Source: Mastigocoleus sp. MO_188.B34
Lineage (GTDB): Bacteria; Cyanobacteriota; Cyanobacteriia; Cyanobacteriales; Nostocaceae
Reading direction: 5' to 3'
Assembly: GCF_030065675.1 (NCBI RefSeq)
Contig: NZ_JASJDK010000011.1
Location: 32,300 to 96,299 of the forward strand
Length of the DNA stretch: 64,000 nt
In this document: positions 26,469-36,425 of the stretch, piece after piece
Position numbering within the stretch: the stretch's first letter is position 1
Layout: each line of letters starts with the position of its first letter
The notes under the pieces: generated by a model
Told to the model about the DNA's origin: nothing
What the model saw: the letters and a program-made list of their open reading frames with translations, nothing else
Database searches by the model: none
Translations under genes and position numbers: made by a program

Positions 26469-27272
26469 TTACAAAAGACTCAGTTGCTCAGACTTGACTC
26501 TGGGTGGATAAAATAAGCCGATAATCATAAAACCTTTAGGGAATCTCTGTTGATTTCCCACTATAAAGTATAAATCCTTTGTTTTCAAAAAATCATCTTC
26601 TAATTTTTGTCTCATTTTTTCTAAAGCTTCTTTTTCTTTCTCTTGTTGAATAGATTTTTTAGAACTATTTCGGCATTTTCTATATAGTTCTTGTATTTCC
26701 CAATCAATAATAGAAAATTTATGATTAGTATCATTTTGAGAAACAAAACTATAATAGAACTTATAAGGTATTTTCTCTAATTTTACGGAAGGCTCAAATA
26801 AGTCAAGCTGGTTTTGAATAGATTGCTGCCTGAGACTCCATTCGCGTGCATCCTGTTTATGATAGTATTTATTGATACTTTTAGGTTTAATAATTCCTAA
26901 AGATTTACCTTGACTTTTAATATCTTCAATTGATGAGAATTTCAAATGTGAAGGTAAAATCAATTTTTTTCGCTCTTCCCAATTCTTTTCAGTACTAATT
27001 TTTCTAATAATTTGTATTGATTCATCATTAATCCGAAAACTTTCTTCTCTATAATCTTTGGGGTTTTTCTCTATTTTGGCACTAATTATAGACCACCTGG
27101 GATAACGCTGCTCAGAATCTAGATAGCGATAACGTATAGGATAAATACGAATCCACTGTATTGGATTTTCAGAATCATCTAGTAATACTCCTGCTGTGCA
27201 TACAGTTTCCCTATAAGTCATGCTGATTGATGGATAAGTCTTTGTTGCAATTAAAATTTTTCTTCTTTCCAT
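26469..27272 (-). CDS. Unrecognised protein paired with the DUF488 gene
   Basis: I do not recognise a named domain. The product (about 267 residues from the ATG at 27272) starts ERRKILIATKTYPSIS, then ETVCTAGVLLD, WIRIYPIRYRYLD and a Glu/Lys-rich helical region, and ends with a beta-rich segment (LYFIVGNQQRFPKGFMIIGLF). A homologue with this opening often sits next to DUF488 genes in other genomes, as far as I recall. The WIRIYPIRYRYLD block resembles a nucleic-acid-binding strand, but this is a guess. A further upstream TTG at 27347 would add 25 residues and is unlikely. Confidence 0.7.
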   Translation of the reverse strand: MERRKILIATKTYPSISMTYRETVCTAGVLLDDSENPIQWIRIYPIRYRYLDSEQRYPRWSIISAKIEKNPKDYREESFRINDESIQIIRKISTEKNWEERKKLILPSHLKFSSIEDIKSQGKSLGIIKPKSINKYYHKQDAREWSLRQQSIQNQLDLFEPSVKLEKIPYKFYYSFVSQNDTNHKFSIIDWEIQELYRKCRNSSKKSIQQEKEKEALEKMRQKLEDDFLKTKDLYFIVGNQQRFPKGFMIIGLFYPPRVKSEQLSLL

Positions 27273-27355
27273 AAATTTCTTTTTTTCAATAAATATATTG
27301 TTGTTATATTTTTCAATATTGTACGTTAGGTACAAAATAAGTAGCAATTAGACTT

Positions 27356-27399
27356 TAAAAAAGCTGACACAGACCCTGTTTTAGAGTGTATATGTCAGC
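27356..27399 (-). terminator. Rho-independent terminator of the SnoaL-like gene
   Basis: Read on the minus strand, GCTGACA and TGTCAGC form a 7-bp stem with a 23-nt loop and are followed by six T. It starts 22 bp after the stop of the gene at 27421 and separates that gene from the DUF488 pair. Confidence 0.75.
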
Positions 27400-27420
27400 C
27401 CATTTGAACTAGAATTAAAA

Positions 27421-28233
27421 TCAACTAACCAAATTCTTAAACGGACAGCGACTAGTTTCTAATTTTCCACTGCGCTTTTTTTTTAACCAATTCCAAATTC
27501 GTTTGGGAAAACCAAAAAAGTTTAGTTTTTTCAGTAAACCGAACCACTTGTTGGGTTTTTGTTTCTCTTGCGTTACTTCTAATGGTTTTCCTCCTGATGT
27601 CAAACTATCCAAAAATTTAGTGTTGTCGTAATAGTGCTCCAAAGAAATAATTTTCAAATCATCAGTTACTCGAACAACACTCATTCCAATAATTTCTATT
27701 GTTTCTCCGGTAGGTAAATAATCTTTGTAGAAACCGGTGAAATTTCCCCAATGTCGCCACTTAAATGTAATATTTGGCGGTTCGGAGTATACTTCTAAAA
27801 CTTCCCATAAAAATCCATCAGGGAAAGCTGTATGAAAAAGATTTGTTGAACTTTCAAAATCTTCTTCAGAAGCTTTGTAATGAGTTGTATCGCCAATCAA
27901 TGCTTTGTAAGTACCTGACTCTATTAAATCTTGAACTGTATAACCTTTACTACCATTGGTACTCATATGAAACTCATCATTAACAACCGATATCCACTGT
28001 TTGGGATTGGTTTTAAAGTTGGCTTCAATATCAAAAGTTCGTACCAAATTTTGTACCAAATCTTCTAGAGAATACTGAGGATGATTTCGGGTACTTTCTT
28101 CTGCTAACCTGGCGTTAGAACGACTATAGTCAGGCTTTTCATCATAACGCCATTCAACATTATCGCTGTATTCAAGAACTGTGTCTCTATCTTGTACCCA
28201 TAAATGAAGGTCATTAGGTTCTCTAATAGTCAT
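27421..28233 (-). CDS. SnoaL-like/ester cyclase family protein with basic tail
   Basis: The 270-residue protein contains an NTF2-like region of the SnoaL/ester cyclase type in its second half (about residues 130-205), with ITFKWRHWGNFTGFY, then ETIEIIGMSVVRV and IISLEHYYDN. This fold binds small hydrophobic ligands or acts as a cyclase or isomerase. The N-terminal 110 residues are polar and contain HLWVQDRD. The last 55 residues are very basic with aromatic residues (WFGLLKKLNFFGFPKRIWNW) and may bind membrane. Function is unknown. It has its own terminator. Confidence 0.65.
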   Translation of the reverse strand: MTIREPNDLHLWVQDRDTVLEYSDNVEWRYDEKPDYSRSNARLAEESTRNHPQYSLEDLVQNLVRTFDIEANFKTNPKQWISVVNDEFHMSTNGSKGYTVQDLIESGTYKALIGDTTHYKASEEDFESSTNLFHTAFPDGFLWEVLEVYSEPPNITFKWRHWGNFTGFYKDYLPTGETIEIIGMSVVRVTDDLKIISLEHYYDNTKFLDSLTSGGKPLEVTQEKQKPNKWFGLLKKLNFFGFPKRIWNWLKKKRSGKLETSRCPFKNLVS

Positions 28234-28458
28234 AAAAGCCTAGCAAAAACAGTGAGGGGTTAGATTTAGGATTTCGCAGCGATTCTTCCCTCAAATAGAA
28301 GCACTCAACTATACAGTTTTTCCCACAGCTTCAAAAAATAATTAGTTTGCAGTGTACAAACTATGTAATTTCATTTCTATAGAAATCATGACATTTTTAA
28401 TTATTTAATAGCAGCACAATTCAGGATATAAACTCATAGAGTTTTATCGTGCAAATCA

Positions 28459-30249
28459 TTATTTTTTCTTTTTCTTTTTCTTTTTAGATTTCCCTTCTGT
28501 ATCACTTACTTTCCCAAAGCCTTGAATGGATTTTTTCTCAGTAGCTAAAGCTTCTACAGCTAACTTGAATTCAGCAGGATGCAATACTTCTGGTTTTACC
28601 TGACTTTTCTCAGATTTTTTGGTAATTTCCTTAACTTTTTCTACCTTATCCAAGGAAACATCTGAAACAGAGGAACTAAAATCCGATGTTGGGAAATTTC
28701 TTTCCTTCCTATCCAATTTCTCTCCATCATTACTTTGTTCCTCAGAGGTTAACTCAAAAACTTCTCGAACATCTTTTGAGATAACTTCTTCAATCTCATT
28801 TAATTCTTCCGGAGCAATTTCATTCTCATCAGCTTCTACAGGTGATGAAAAATCTTCTTGCGAACCCACTATATTTGTATCGTCAGTTGCTTTTATTGTC
28901 GTTTCAATTTCTTCAATCTCTTCCGAAACAATTTCTTGAACTGAGGAATTAGAATCGGAAGCGATCGCCTGAATGTTAGTTACAATTGCTTGTTCTTCGC
29001 TGTTTTCCTTCTCATAAACTGACTCAGAACCTTCATTTACATTATCCGAGACGAGATTTTCCGGTACAACAGCTTCAAGGGAATTTAATTCTTCTGTAGT
29101 AATTTCGTCGTTAGTGATTTCGAGCAATGATAACAAATCTTGCTGCGATCGCACCACCTCTTTATCCTCTGGAATACTTGCTTCTTCGGGCGTTTCGAGT
29201 TCTGGTGAAACAACTTCTTTCCCAGATACAAGCAAATCTTCCTTTACCTGTTCTTCCCGATCTTGTTTGTCCTCAGAACCAAGATTCTCGATTTTTTCAA
29301 TTTCTTCTACAGGAAATTCCTCTAAAATAACTGAGCGCAATTGTTCGGGGGTAATTTCCAAAAATAAATTGACTTCTTCAGTAGTAACTTCCACTACAGG
29401 TGATGAATAATCATCTGATCGCACCAAATCCGTTTCGGCGATCGTTGTTGTAGGTTCAACTTTCTCAAACTTATCTGGGATAACTTCCTCAACAGATAGA
29501 ACGGGATCTAACACAGGTTCAGAAATACTTACCTGATCCTCATCATCCAAACTAACATTTTCAAGTAATTTCAATTCATCGTCATTTACACTTAAAGCTT
29601 GCTTCACTTCATCCCAGGTTCCGGCGATATCTTCAGGAACTGTTTCTCCTACATTGCTCGCTGTCTCAAACGCAGATTTAATAACTAGTGCAGACTCTTT
29701 TGCTTGTAAATGAGTTAAAGAAGCAACAAGAAAACCATTAAGTTCTGCAGGATTTTGGTTGAATAATTTAAGTTGTTGAATTAATACTCCAATAGACTGC
29801 GATCGCGCAGTGGGGTGATGGTTTGCAATTTCCTCTAAGCTATTGGTAGCAGTAATACGTGGGAACAAACCATAGGAAGGTTCTGCTAAATAACTTTGTA
29901 GATAGGGAATCGCCATTGCGCCAATTTTACCAAAAACCTTCGGCATTTCTTCGCTGACTAAATCGCAATCTTCCCTTTGATGAAATAGTTTGACTAGAGG
30001 TTCAATGGCTTCTTCTGCACCTAATTGCGCCAAAGCATACCAAGCATGAACGGGAGCCCAGTTTTTAGAGTCTTCAGAATCTACACCGTATAATTCCCCA
30101 TCAACCGCCATTTGAATCAAATCTGGGATATGTTGCGAACCCAGACCTAGTTCTGCAATGTAATCACGCGACTGATTTCCATAATTGTAAGAATTACCGA
30201 AGGTCAGCAACTTATCCACAGGGTTTTGGTAACTGGTGCGACTCGTCAT
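28459..30249 (-). CDS. HEAT-like repeat protein with long acidic tail and polylysine end
   Basis: The first 225 residues are helical repeats of the HEAT/PBS-lyase type (APVHAWYALAQLGAEEAIEPL, then IGAMAIPYLQSYL, ITATNSLEEIA). From about residue 225 to 540 the protein is dominated by Glu, Ser, Val and Asp in short repeating blocks (VSEEIEEIET, TEELNSLE) and is probably disordered. It ends in a basic region and eight lysines, encoded by a run of AAGAAA units. This suggests a scaffold that interacts by charge rather than an enzyme. N-terminal homologues are often annotated as DUF1186 or HEAT proteins. Function unknown. Confidence 0.75.
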   Translation of the reverse strand: MTSRTSYQNPVDKLLTFGNSYNYGNQSRDYIAELGLGSQHIPDLIQMAVDGELYGVDSEDSKNWAPVHAWYALAQLGAEEAIEPLVKLFHQREDCDLVSEEMPKVFGKIGAMAIPYLQSYLAEPSYGLFPRITATNSLEEIANHHPTARSQSIGVLIQQLKLFNQNPAELNGFLVASLTHLQAKESALVIKSAFETASNVGETVPEDIAGTWDEVKQALSVNDDELKLLENVSLDDEDQVSISEPVLDPVLSVEEVIPDKFEKVEPTTTIAETDLVRSDDYSSPVVEVTTEEVNLFLEITPEQLRSVILEEFPVEEIEKIENLGSEDKQDREEQVKEDLLVSGKEVVSPELETPEEASIPEDKEVVRSQQDLLSLLEITNDEITTEELNSLEAVVPENLVSDNVNEGSESVYEKENSEEQAIVTNIQAIASDSNSSVQEIVSEEIEEIETTIKATDDTNIVGSQEDFSSPVEADENEIAPEELNEIEEVISKDVREVFELTSEEQSNDGEKLDRKERNFPTSDFSSSVSDVSLDKVEKVKEITKKSEKSQVKPEVLHPAEFKLAVEALATEKKSIQGFGKVSDTEGKSKKKKKKKK

Positions 30250-30799
30250 CGAAAATCATCTGATTCAATACTCAAATACCAAAATATAGCAAAATTTGTG
30301 AAGTTGCACATTATTTAAATTTAAAATTATCTATTACAAGTAATTGTTTTCACTGTAATTTACTTTACATTTGCATTGCGACCTTGGTCTATAGTCCAGG
30401 CTCAGCAAGATATTCAGGGAAAATATTTCAGAAAAACTTTTAACATGTCAATAAAAAAATATTGATTTTTTGTTGTTTATTAAAGTTTTAAATATTTCGT
30501 CACGTATACTTTATTGTTTTTTGTAACAAAGAATTATTGACGTTCGATATACGTATATATACCAACATATTGTTGAGATGGGATTTGAATTTAATGGACT
30601 GGCATTTCCTAATTATAACTATTTGATTTGCAAATAATAGAACTTACAGACAATTTTCAATGAAGGGTTTTCAGTAGTATTTTTAATCGCGATACAAACA
30701 CTAGTAATTACACAACAATATAACTCCGTAAAACATGCTAATGATAATGAAGAAGAAAGAAAATATTCTTTATCTTAGTAATATAAAATTCATATTTTG
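30250..30799. other. Gene-free divergent spacer
   Basis: About 550 bp of AT-rich DNA between the HEAT gene and the helicase gene. A short palindrome TATACGTATA lies near 30550. No gene seen; promoters of both genes should be here but cannot be placed. Confidence 0.4.
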
Positions 30800-33259
30800 A
30801 TGCACAAACATCAACCTAATCCAGAACAACAAAAAATTATTAATCATATTAACGGAGCAATTTTAGTACTTGCTCCCGTTGGGACTGGAAAAACCTTTGT
30901 TCTTTCGGAAAGAGTTGCTCGAGCCATAAATAATGGAATTTCTATAGAAAAAATTCTCTGTCTAACATTTACAAATCGTGCAGCGAAAGAAATGAGTGAA
31001 AGATTATGGCGAATGTATCCAGAAGAATTTCGCCAAATCACAATTAAAACTTTCCACGGTTTGTGCGCTCAAATGTTGCGAATTGAAGCGAAAAATATTG
31101 GTTTACCTGCAGATTTTGTCATTTACGATGATAGTGATTGTAAGGAAATCATCAAAGAAGTGTTTGGATACCAAAAAAATCAAGATATTCAAAGAACTTT
31201 TTTTAATATTGCTAAGTATAAATCCCAAGCATGTGCCGAGGAATTATCCTTTCTTTACCCAACAGAGAATATCTATCAACCTCTAGGATTAAAGTTTGCT
31301 CGAAAAGCTATCCGCTATCAGTCTATTCTACAAGAACGTCATGCCATAGACTTTGCTGACTTGGTATTTTTTGTTAGAGCAATGCTTCATTTTAAACCAG
31401 AAATATCACAAAGGTGGCAAGAACGTTTTGATTTTGTACAAGTAGATGAAGTACAAGATACTCATATTTGTGAGTATGAAATTGTTCGTCATTTAGTCTT
31501 ACCTACTAAAAATCTAGCTACAATTGGCGATTTAGATCAAACAATTTATGAATGGCGAGGTTCCGAACCAGATTTAGTAATTCAACAATTTACTCAAGAT
31601 TTCCAACCAACAAAATATAGTCTCACATTTAATTATCGAGCTACTCAAACATTATTAAATGCAGCATCATCCTTTGCAGACTCCTTTGAGCAAAGAAAAA
31701 CCCAAATTACTCCAGCCTCGAGTTGTAAACCTGGAAAATTAATTCAAACCCATTTCGCAGAAAATGAACAGACAGAAGCTTTATGGATTGGTGAACAAAT
31801 TCAAAAATTAGCAGCAAATAATCAACAATTTCCTTATAACAGAGTTGCAATTTTAACTCGTACTCATAAGCGTATAGAAATTATTAGTCAAGTTTTAGAA
31901 CAACTAAATATTCCCTGCATCACTATTGAGCAATATCAATTTTTTATGCGCCAAGAAGTAAAAGATGCACTAGCTTATTTAAAATTGATTTTAAATCCAT
32001 TTGATACAGGTTCTTTTCGTCGAATTTTATTACGCCCCAGTCGTGGAATTGGTAATAGAACTATTCAAAATGTGATTAATGAAGGAGAAAAATGTGGTTT
32101 TCATTTAACTGATATGAGTTCGACTCAAACCTTTGTTGATGGCGATCCCTTTAGTAATCTTATATGTGCTTATAAGTCTGAGATTGTAGTTGTGTTTGAT
32201 GTGGAAACCACAGGACTTTCAGTTACTAATGATGAAGTTATAGAAATTGCTGCACTAAAACTAGTTAATGGTAAAGTAGAAGCAGAATTTCACCAACATA
32301 TTCTTAATACAGTAAGTGTTGGTGACTCACAACATATACATGGCTATACAGACCAAGAATTAGCAGAAAAAGGTAAACCTGCAAATCAAGTTTTTAGTGA
32401 GTTCTTTGAATTTGTACAAAATGCATTTTTGGTGGGTCATAACGTCGGTTTCGACATCAAAATGGTTACAGCACATGCTAGCAAAGCTGGAATCACTATT
32501 CCTAAATTTCAATGGGGAGATACTTGGAACTTGGCTAACCGCTTCATTAATTCAGATAGTTATAGCTTGGAGAATTTAGCAAAAAAATTATCTTTACCCG
32601 AGCGACCAACCCATAAAGCACTTGATGATACCCGTACCACAGTTGAACTATTACAATATTTGATTCCGAAAATTGAAAGTAAATCCGAACATCGCCAAGC
32701 CTTAGTTTATCGTTATGGAGAAGAATTTGAATCACTCGCCGAACAAATAGAAATGTGGCGTGATGATACCCAAAAATTCAGACCAGCAGATTTACTGGAA
32801 AAATTATTAATGGAATCTGGCTTACAAGCTTACTACCAAACAGATCCACAACGCGAGAATAATCTTTTGCAACTAATAAATATTTTTAAACAAAAAGATC
32901 AACTGAAAATAAATTCAGATACCGCCCTGCGTAGTATTCTTGAATTTACAGCCTTAGCCAAAAACTTAGATCAAATTTCCCAACAGGATAATCAAGTAAT
33001 GATTATTACTATACATCAATCAAAAGGTTTGGAGTTTGATAACATCTTTATTGCGGGAGCTTCACAAGAAGAATTTCCCAGTTTTCTCAGTTTACGAAAT
33101 GATAACCTTGAAGAAGAAAAACGTTTATTTTATGTTGCTATGACTAGAGCTAAACAAAAACTTTTTATCTCTGGATTTTTGGAAGATTCAAGAGGATTTT
33201 CAAAATTCCTCAGTCAGTTCATTGACTCCATAGCAGATAAATATTTGCAACCCGAATAA
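30800..33259 (+). CDS. UvrD/Rep-type helicase with embedded DnaQ-like exonuclease
   Basis: The 819-residue protein is a superfamily 1 helicase: Walker A APVGTGKT (K31), TFTNRAAKEM, Walker B VDEVQDTH, GDLDQTIYEWRG, the C-terminal HQSKGLEFDNIFI and LFYVAMTRAK. Between the 1A/2A parts, at about residues 462-630, lies a complete DEDDh 3'-5' exonuclease of the DnaQ/PolC-epsilon type: FDVETTG (D467, E469), GHNVGFDIKM, and HKALDDTR (H605, D609). The insertion takes the place where the 2B subdomain sits in UvrD, so unwinding and trimming are on one chain. A TTG directly before the ATG is less likely as start. A repair or recombination role is inferred; the gene stands alone. Confidence 0.9.
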   Translation: MHKHQPNPEQQKIINHINGAILVLAPVGTGKTFVLSERVARAINNGISIEKILCLTFTNRAAKEMSERLWRMYPEEFRQITIKTFHGLCAQMLRIEAKNIGLPADFVIYDDSDCKEIIKEVFGYQKNQDIQRTFFNIAKYKSQACAEELSFLYPTENIYQPLGLKFARKAIRYQSILQERHAIDFADLVFFVRAMLHFKPEISQRWQERFDFVQVDEVQDTHICEYEIVRHLVLPTKNLATIGDLDQTIYEWRGSEPDLVIQQFTQDFQPTKYSLTFNYRATQTLLNAASSFADSFEQRKTQITPASSCKPGKLIQTHFAENEQTEALWIGEQIQKLAANNQQFPYNRVAILTRTHKRIEIISQVLEQLNIPCITIEQYQFFMRQEVKDALAYLKLILNPFDTGSFRRILLRPSRGIGNRTIQNVINEGEKCGFHLTDMSSTQTFVDGDPFSNLICAYKSEIVVVFDVETTGLSVTNDEVIEIAALKLVNGKVEAEFHQHILNTVSVGDSQHIHGYTDQELAEKGKPANQVFSEFFEFVQNAFLVGHNVGFDIKMVTAHASKAGITIPKFQWGDTWNLANRFINSDSYSLENLAKKLSLPERPTHKALDDTRTTVELLQYLIPKIESKSEHRQALVYRYGEEFESLAEQIEMWRDDTQKFRPADLLEKLLMESGLQAYYQTDPQRENNLLQLINIFKQKDQLKINSDTALRSILEFTALAKNLDQISQQDNQVMIITIHQSKGLEFDNIFIAGASQEEFPSFLSLRNDNLEEEKRLFYVAMTRAKQKLFISGFLEDSRGFSKFLSQFIDSIADKYLQPE

Positions 33260-34001
33260 TAGTACTTTACGAGGTAAAGGCTACTTAAAATGCCATATTA
33301 AAATAGCGAAACACATATTTAAAAGAAGTTATATTTTGGCAAAACTTTTAACCATAACAGTTTAATTTTTCTGACGAATTAGTTTTTATGTACTATTTTG
33401 TTCGGAGCCTCAATCAATCAATTAAATTCCAATTTAATGTCTGGATTGCTCTTTTAAGTAGTATGGGACTTAAACACTTAGTAGGTAAACAAACATTTGG
33501 AGTTACTTCCTAGCCTTAGAATGACCTAAACTAAATTATCTGTAAGTAATACTTGTATTAATTTATATGCTTTTTTATCTTTACTGTTTGCTCGATATTC
33601 AATAGATTTAGCTTATATGACAACTAGAATATAAAATAAATGTCAGTGGTGTAGTTGAGCTTTTGCTCAAAAAAGCTTTATTGCTCAGATAGATGTTGTT
33701 GCCTTTTTGCTTAAATATCCTGCTCAAAGTTTAGTCTAATTCCCTTATAGGTGGGATTATTCTCAACAAAGTACTTTACATACTTGAAATATATGACTTC
33801 ATTATTATGAACTCTGCTTTAATACTGTTCTTTGATGTCTAATAACCTAACAAAATATTTTTATGCATAGAGTACGCCAAATTTCAATCTGAAAACCATC
33901 AACCCAGGTAAGTAATTGGAAAATAATTCATTCAACTTCACATTTATTTTGGCAGCAGAAGAAATGTCAAAGTATTAAACACAAGAGCAAAATCATTATT
34001 T
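33260..34001. other. Gene-free spacer
   Basis: About 740 bp of AT-rich DNA. A small hairpin TTGAGC-TTTT-GCTCAA lies at 33655-33670. No coding frame or RNA gene that I can support. Confidence 0.45.
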
Positions 34002-34751
34002 ATGCTCCACAATCGTGTTTATCAGAATAAACGTATTAGTAAAAAACTTGGCGATGTAACACCCATGTCTTTAATGACGATCCTTGTAGTCGATGACGAT
34101 TTGGGTACTCGCTTGTCTATCAGTGATTATCTAGAACTGTCTGGTTATTCCGTAATAACAGCTGATGATGGTCAAAACGGACTGAAAATGGCAGAAGAGT
34201 ACCATCCTGACTTGATTGTGACTGATATTGTGATGCCACGTATGAATGGCTACCAGCTGGTGCGGCGCGTACGTCAAAAAACTGAATTTCGATTGCTACC
34301 AGTTATCTTACTCACAGCTAGAACAAAAACTCAAGAAAGAATTTTGGGTTACCAGTCAGGTTGCGATCTGTATTTACCTAAGCCATTTGAATTGGAAGAA
34401 TTAGCAGCAGCGATTCAAAATCTTTTGGAGCGTTCGCAGATCATTCAGCAAGAATATCGCGTTTCCCAAAGCCATGAACTACAAAATTCTCAGCCCGGGG
34501 AAATAAAGAAAAATGACAATTCCCTATTGGGTAAGGATCGTGATTCGGTGATGGTCGTATCTTTAACTCCCAGGGAGCAGGAAGTTTTAGAACTTTTAAT
34601 TCAAGGTCTTTCTAATGCGGAAATTGGCAACAAACTATACATTAGCCCGCGTACGGTAGAAAAGTATGTTAGTAGTTTATTACGGAAGACAGACACAAGT
34701 AACCGTGCCGAATTAGTTCACTTTGTTATGAAGCATGGACTTGTAGAATAA
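34002..34751 (+). CDS. NarL/LuxR-type response regulator (Ycf29-like)
   Basis: The protein has an N-terminal receiver domain (LVVDDDLGTRLSI, phosphorylated Asp in LIVTDIVMPRMNGYQ, Lys in YLPKPFE) and a C-terminal LuxR helix-turn-helix (LTPREQEVLELLIQGLSNAEIGNKL, then SPRTVEKYVSSLL). The layout matches the Ycf29/TctD-like regulators kept in cyanobacteria and some red algal plastids. The start at 34002 adds about 21 residues before the usual receiver start; internal ATGs at 34065 and 34074 are possible and would give 228 or 225 residues. No kinase gene is adjacent. Confidence 0.88.
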   Translation: MLHNRVYQNKRISKKLGDVTPMSLMTILVVDDDLGTRLSISDYLELSGYSVITADDGQNGLKMAEEYHPDLIVTDIVMPRMNGYQLVRRVRQKTEFRLLPVILLTARTKTQERILGYQSGCDLYLPKPFELEELAAAIQNLLERSQIIQQEYRVSQSHELQNSQPGEIKKNDNSLLGKDRDSVMVVSLTPREQEVLELLIQGLSNAEIGNKLYISPRTVEKYVSSLLRKTDTSNRAELVHFVMKHGLVE

Positions 34752-34950
34752 GCAAATATTTACCTTTTGCACAACTGATAGCTAGGGATGACAAGTCAAT
34801 TTGGAATTCTATTGGATCTCATGATTATATTTAAATTACAATTAAAACCATTATTCTCTTCACAGAAGAAGTGAGTATTCTGTAAATGTTTGGCAAATAT
34901 TTGGTAAATATTCAATAAATATTGAAAATCAATTCAACATATCTTAAAAC

Positions 34951-35433
34951 TTAATATTTTTTCTCCTCAAGATGCTTCAATAATCCCCCACAAGCATCAA
35001 TCAATAAATCTATCACTCGATTAAATCCTTCGGTTCCACCATAATAAGGATCTGGAACTTCTTTTAATGTATTTTCAGTACAAAAATCACACATTAAATG
35101 CACTTTATCTTGATACTCATCTGTTGAGTCCAATGTAAGAATATTCCCATAATTACTTCGATCCATCGCCAAAATCATATCAAACTCTTGAAAATCCGAT
35201 ACAACAAATTGACGAGCTTGACCCTGCATTTTAATTCCTAACTTCTGGAAAGCCGCTGAACTCATGCGGCGATCTGGTGCACTACCGATATGATAACTAG
35301 ATGTACCAGCAGAATCACAAAAAATATCTTGTTTGGATTGACCCTGTTCCTCTATCAGGTAATTCATAATATTTTCTGCTGCAGGGGAGCGACAGATATT
35401 TCCCAGACAGACAAATAAAAGCTTATAAGCCAT
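34951..35433 (-). CDS. Low-molecular-weight protein-tyrosine phosphatase
   Basis: From the ATG at 35433 the product is 160 residues and opens MAYKLLFVCLGNICRSPAAE, which carries the C(X)5R(S/T) active loop (C9, R15). The general-acid Asp is in EVPDPYYGG. This family removes phosphate from tyrosine; Wzb-type members act on Wzc-type kinases of polysaccharide export, and cyanobacterial SynPTP-like enzymes act more broadly. A longer upstream frame adds 30 residues of no known domain and is rejected. It follows ybaB on the same strand after a 256-bp gap that includes a heptamer repeat. Confidence 0.92.
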   Translation of the reverse strand: MAYKLLFVCLGNICRSPAAENIMNYLIEEQGQSKQDIFCDSAGTSSYHIGSAPDRRMSSAAFQKLGIKMQGQARQFVVSDFQEFDMILAMDRSNYGNILTLDSTDEYQDKVHLMCDFCTENTLKEVPDPYYGGTEGFNRVIDLLIDACGGLLKHLEEKKY

Positions 35434-35651
35434 AAAATCAAACTCAATTTTTTCACAAACGAACGCACATTTTTTATTCCGCAACTTTACCAAATAGCTA
35501 ACGCTAAATATGGAGCTAGCCAACAGATGTGATATCTAAGGTGGTTATTCTAAAAAGAAAAACAATACTTATAAAGTCAGATTTACTAGCTCCTAACAGT
35601 AAGGTTGCTAGTCAAAAGTCAACAGTCCCCAGTCCGTAATAATCGGATTTT

Positions 35652-35678
35652 TTGACCATTGACTATTGACATTGACTA
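35652..35678. repeat. Heptamer-type tandem repeat (TTGACTA)
   Basis: TTGACCA, TTGACTA, TTGACA and TTGACTA lie in tandem just after ybaB. A related inverted piece (AGTCAAAAGTCAACAGTC) lies before it. This is STRR-type repeat DNA. Confidence 0.65.
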
Positions 35679-35689
35679 TCAAATTTTAA

Positions 35690-36034
35690 CTAAAATCCGG
35701 GTAGTTCTAGTCCACTAGTCAAATCTTCCATGCGTTCGCGCATTGTCGCAGTAGACTTATTATATGCATCTTTCATAGCGACTGTTACTAGATCGGATAG
35801 AACATCTGCTCCTTCTTTCAATGCTTCTGGAGAAATTTCTACCCTTTTAGGTTCCTGGTTTCCTGTTACAACTACTTTAATTAAACCACCACCTGATTCT
35901 CCGGCAATTTCCATTTGCTCCAATTCGTCTTGGAGTTGCTTTGCTCCTTCTTGAACCTGCTGTGCTTTTTTGAAAGCTTCAGCTAGTTCCTTCATTTTTC
36001 CCAAACCAAAGCCAAATCCCTGTCCTTTCGTCAT
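35690..36034 (-). CDS. YbaB/EbfC family nucleoid-associated protein
   Basis: The 114-residue protein has the YbaB/EbfC pattern: a helix with [21 protein letters not shown], then [20 protein letters not shown], and a final helical region with [20 protein letters not shown]. Such proteins form dimers that bind DNA without strong sequence preference. The Gly-rich [12 protein letters not shown] start is typical for cyanobacteria. It lies downstream of murC and murB on the same strand, an arrangement found widely in the group. Confidence 0.92.
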   Translation of the reverse strand: MTKGQGFGFGLGKMKELAEAFKKAQQVQEGAKQLQDELEQMEIAGESGGGLIKVVVTGNQEPKRVEISPEALKEGADVLSDLVTVAMKDAYNKSTATMRERMEDLTSGLELPGF

Positions 36035-36344
36035 GATTTATGTTCCGCTAGTACTTTCAATAACAAATCAAATTCAATTATAGATGCGGCAGGTCATTTA
36101 CATATTTTTTTTACTAATCAGTAATTCGTAAATATGGAATTCTACATTATCCGAACTGAAGAATTACAACTACAGCCCAATCTAAATTGTTGGGGAAATT
36201 CCCACATGAAAGAGAGATAACATGTTTTTCCCTGGGACAATCGTATGGTTCCATAATTTATTTAGGATTGCTAACGATTATTTGCAATTTTTAGCCTAGT
36301 ATTACAATAATTTATCGGTCAAATCAAGCATTGAATATAATTAT

Positions 36345-36371
36345 CCGCGCCACCAAAAATGGTAAGCGCGG
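36345..36371. repeat. Stem-loop between murB and ybaB
   Basis: CCGCGC pairs with GCGCGG, with an inner ACCA/TGGT. It has no T-run, so it may be an RNA-processing or stabilising structure rather than a terminator. Confidence 0.5.
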
Positions 36372-36425
36372 ACAGAAAGCTAACTAATACAAAAATCCAA
36401 AAGTTTTACTATTTAATTTTTATTC

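Noticed and set aside
28619..29410. Serine-rich plus-strand frames opposite the acidic HEAT-protein tail
   Set aside because: They arise because Glu codons read as Ser/Leu codons on the other strand; the minus-strand frame is the longer and has a folded N-terminal domain.
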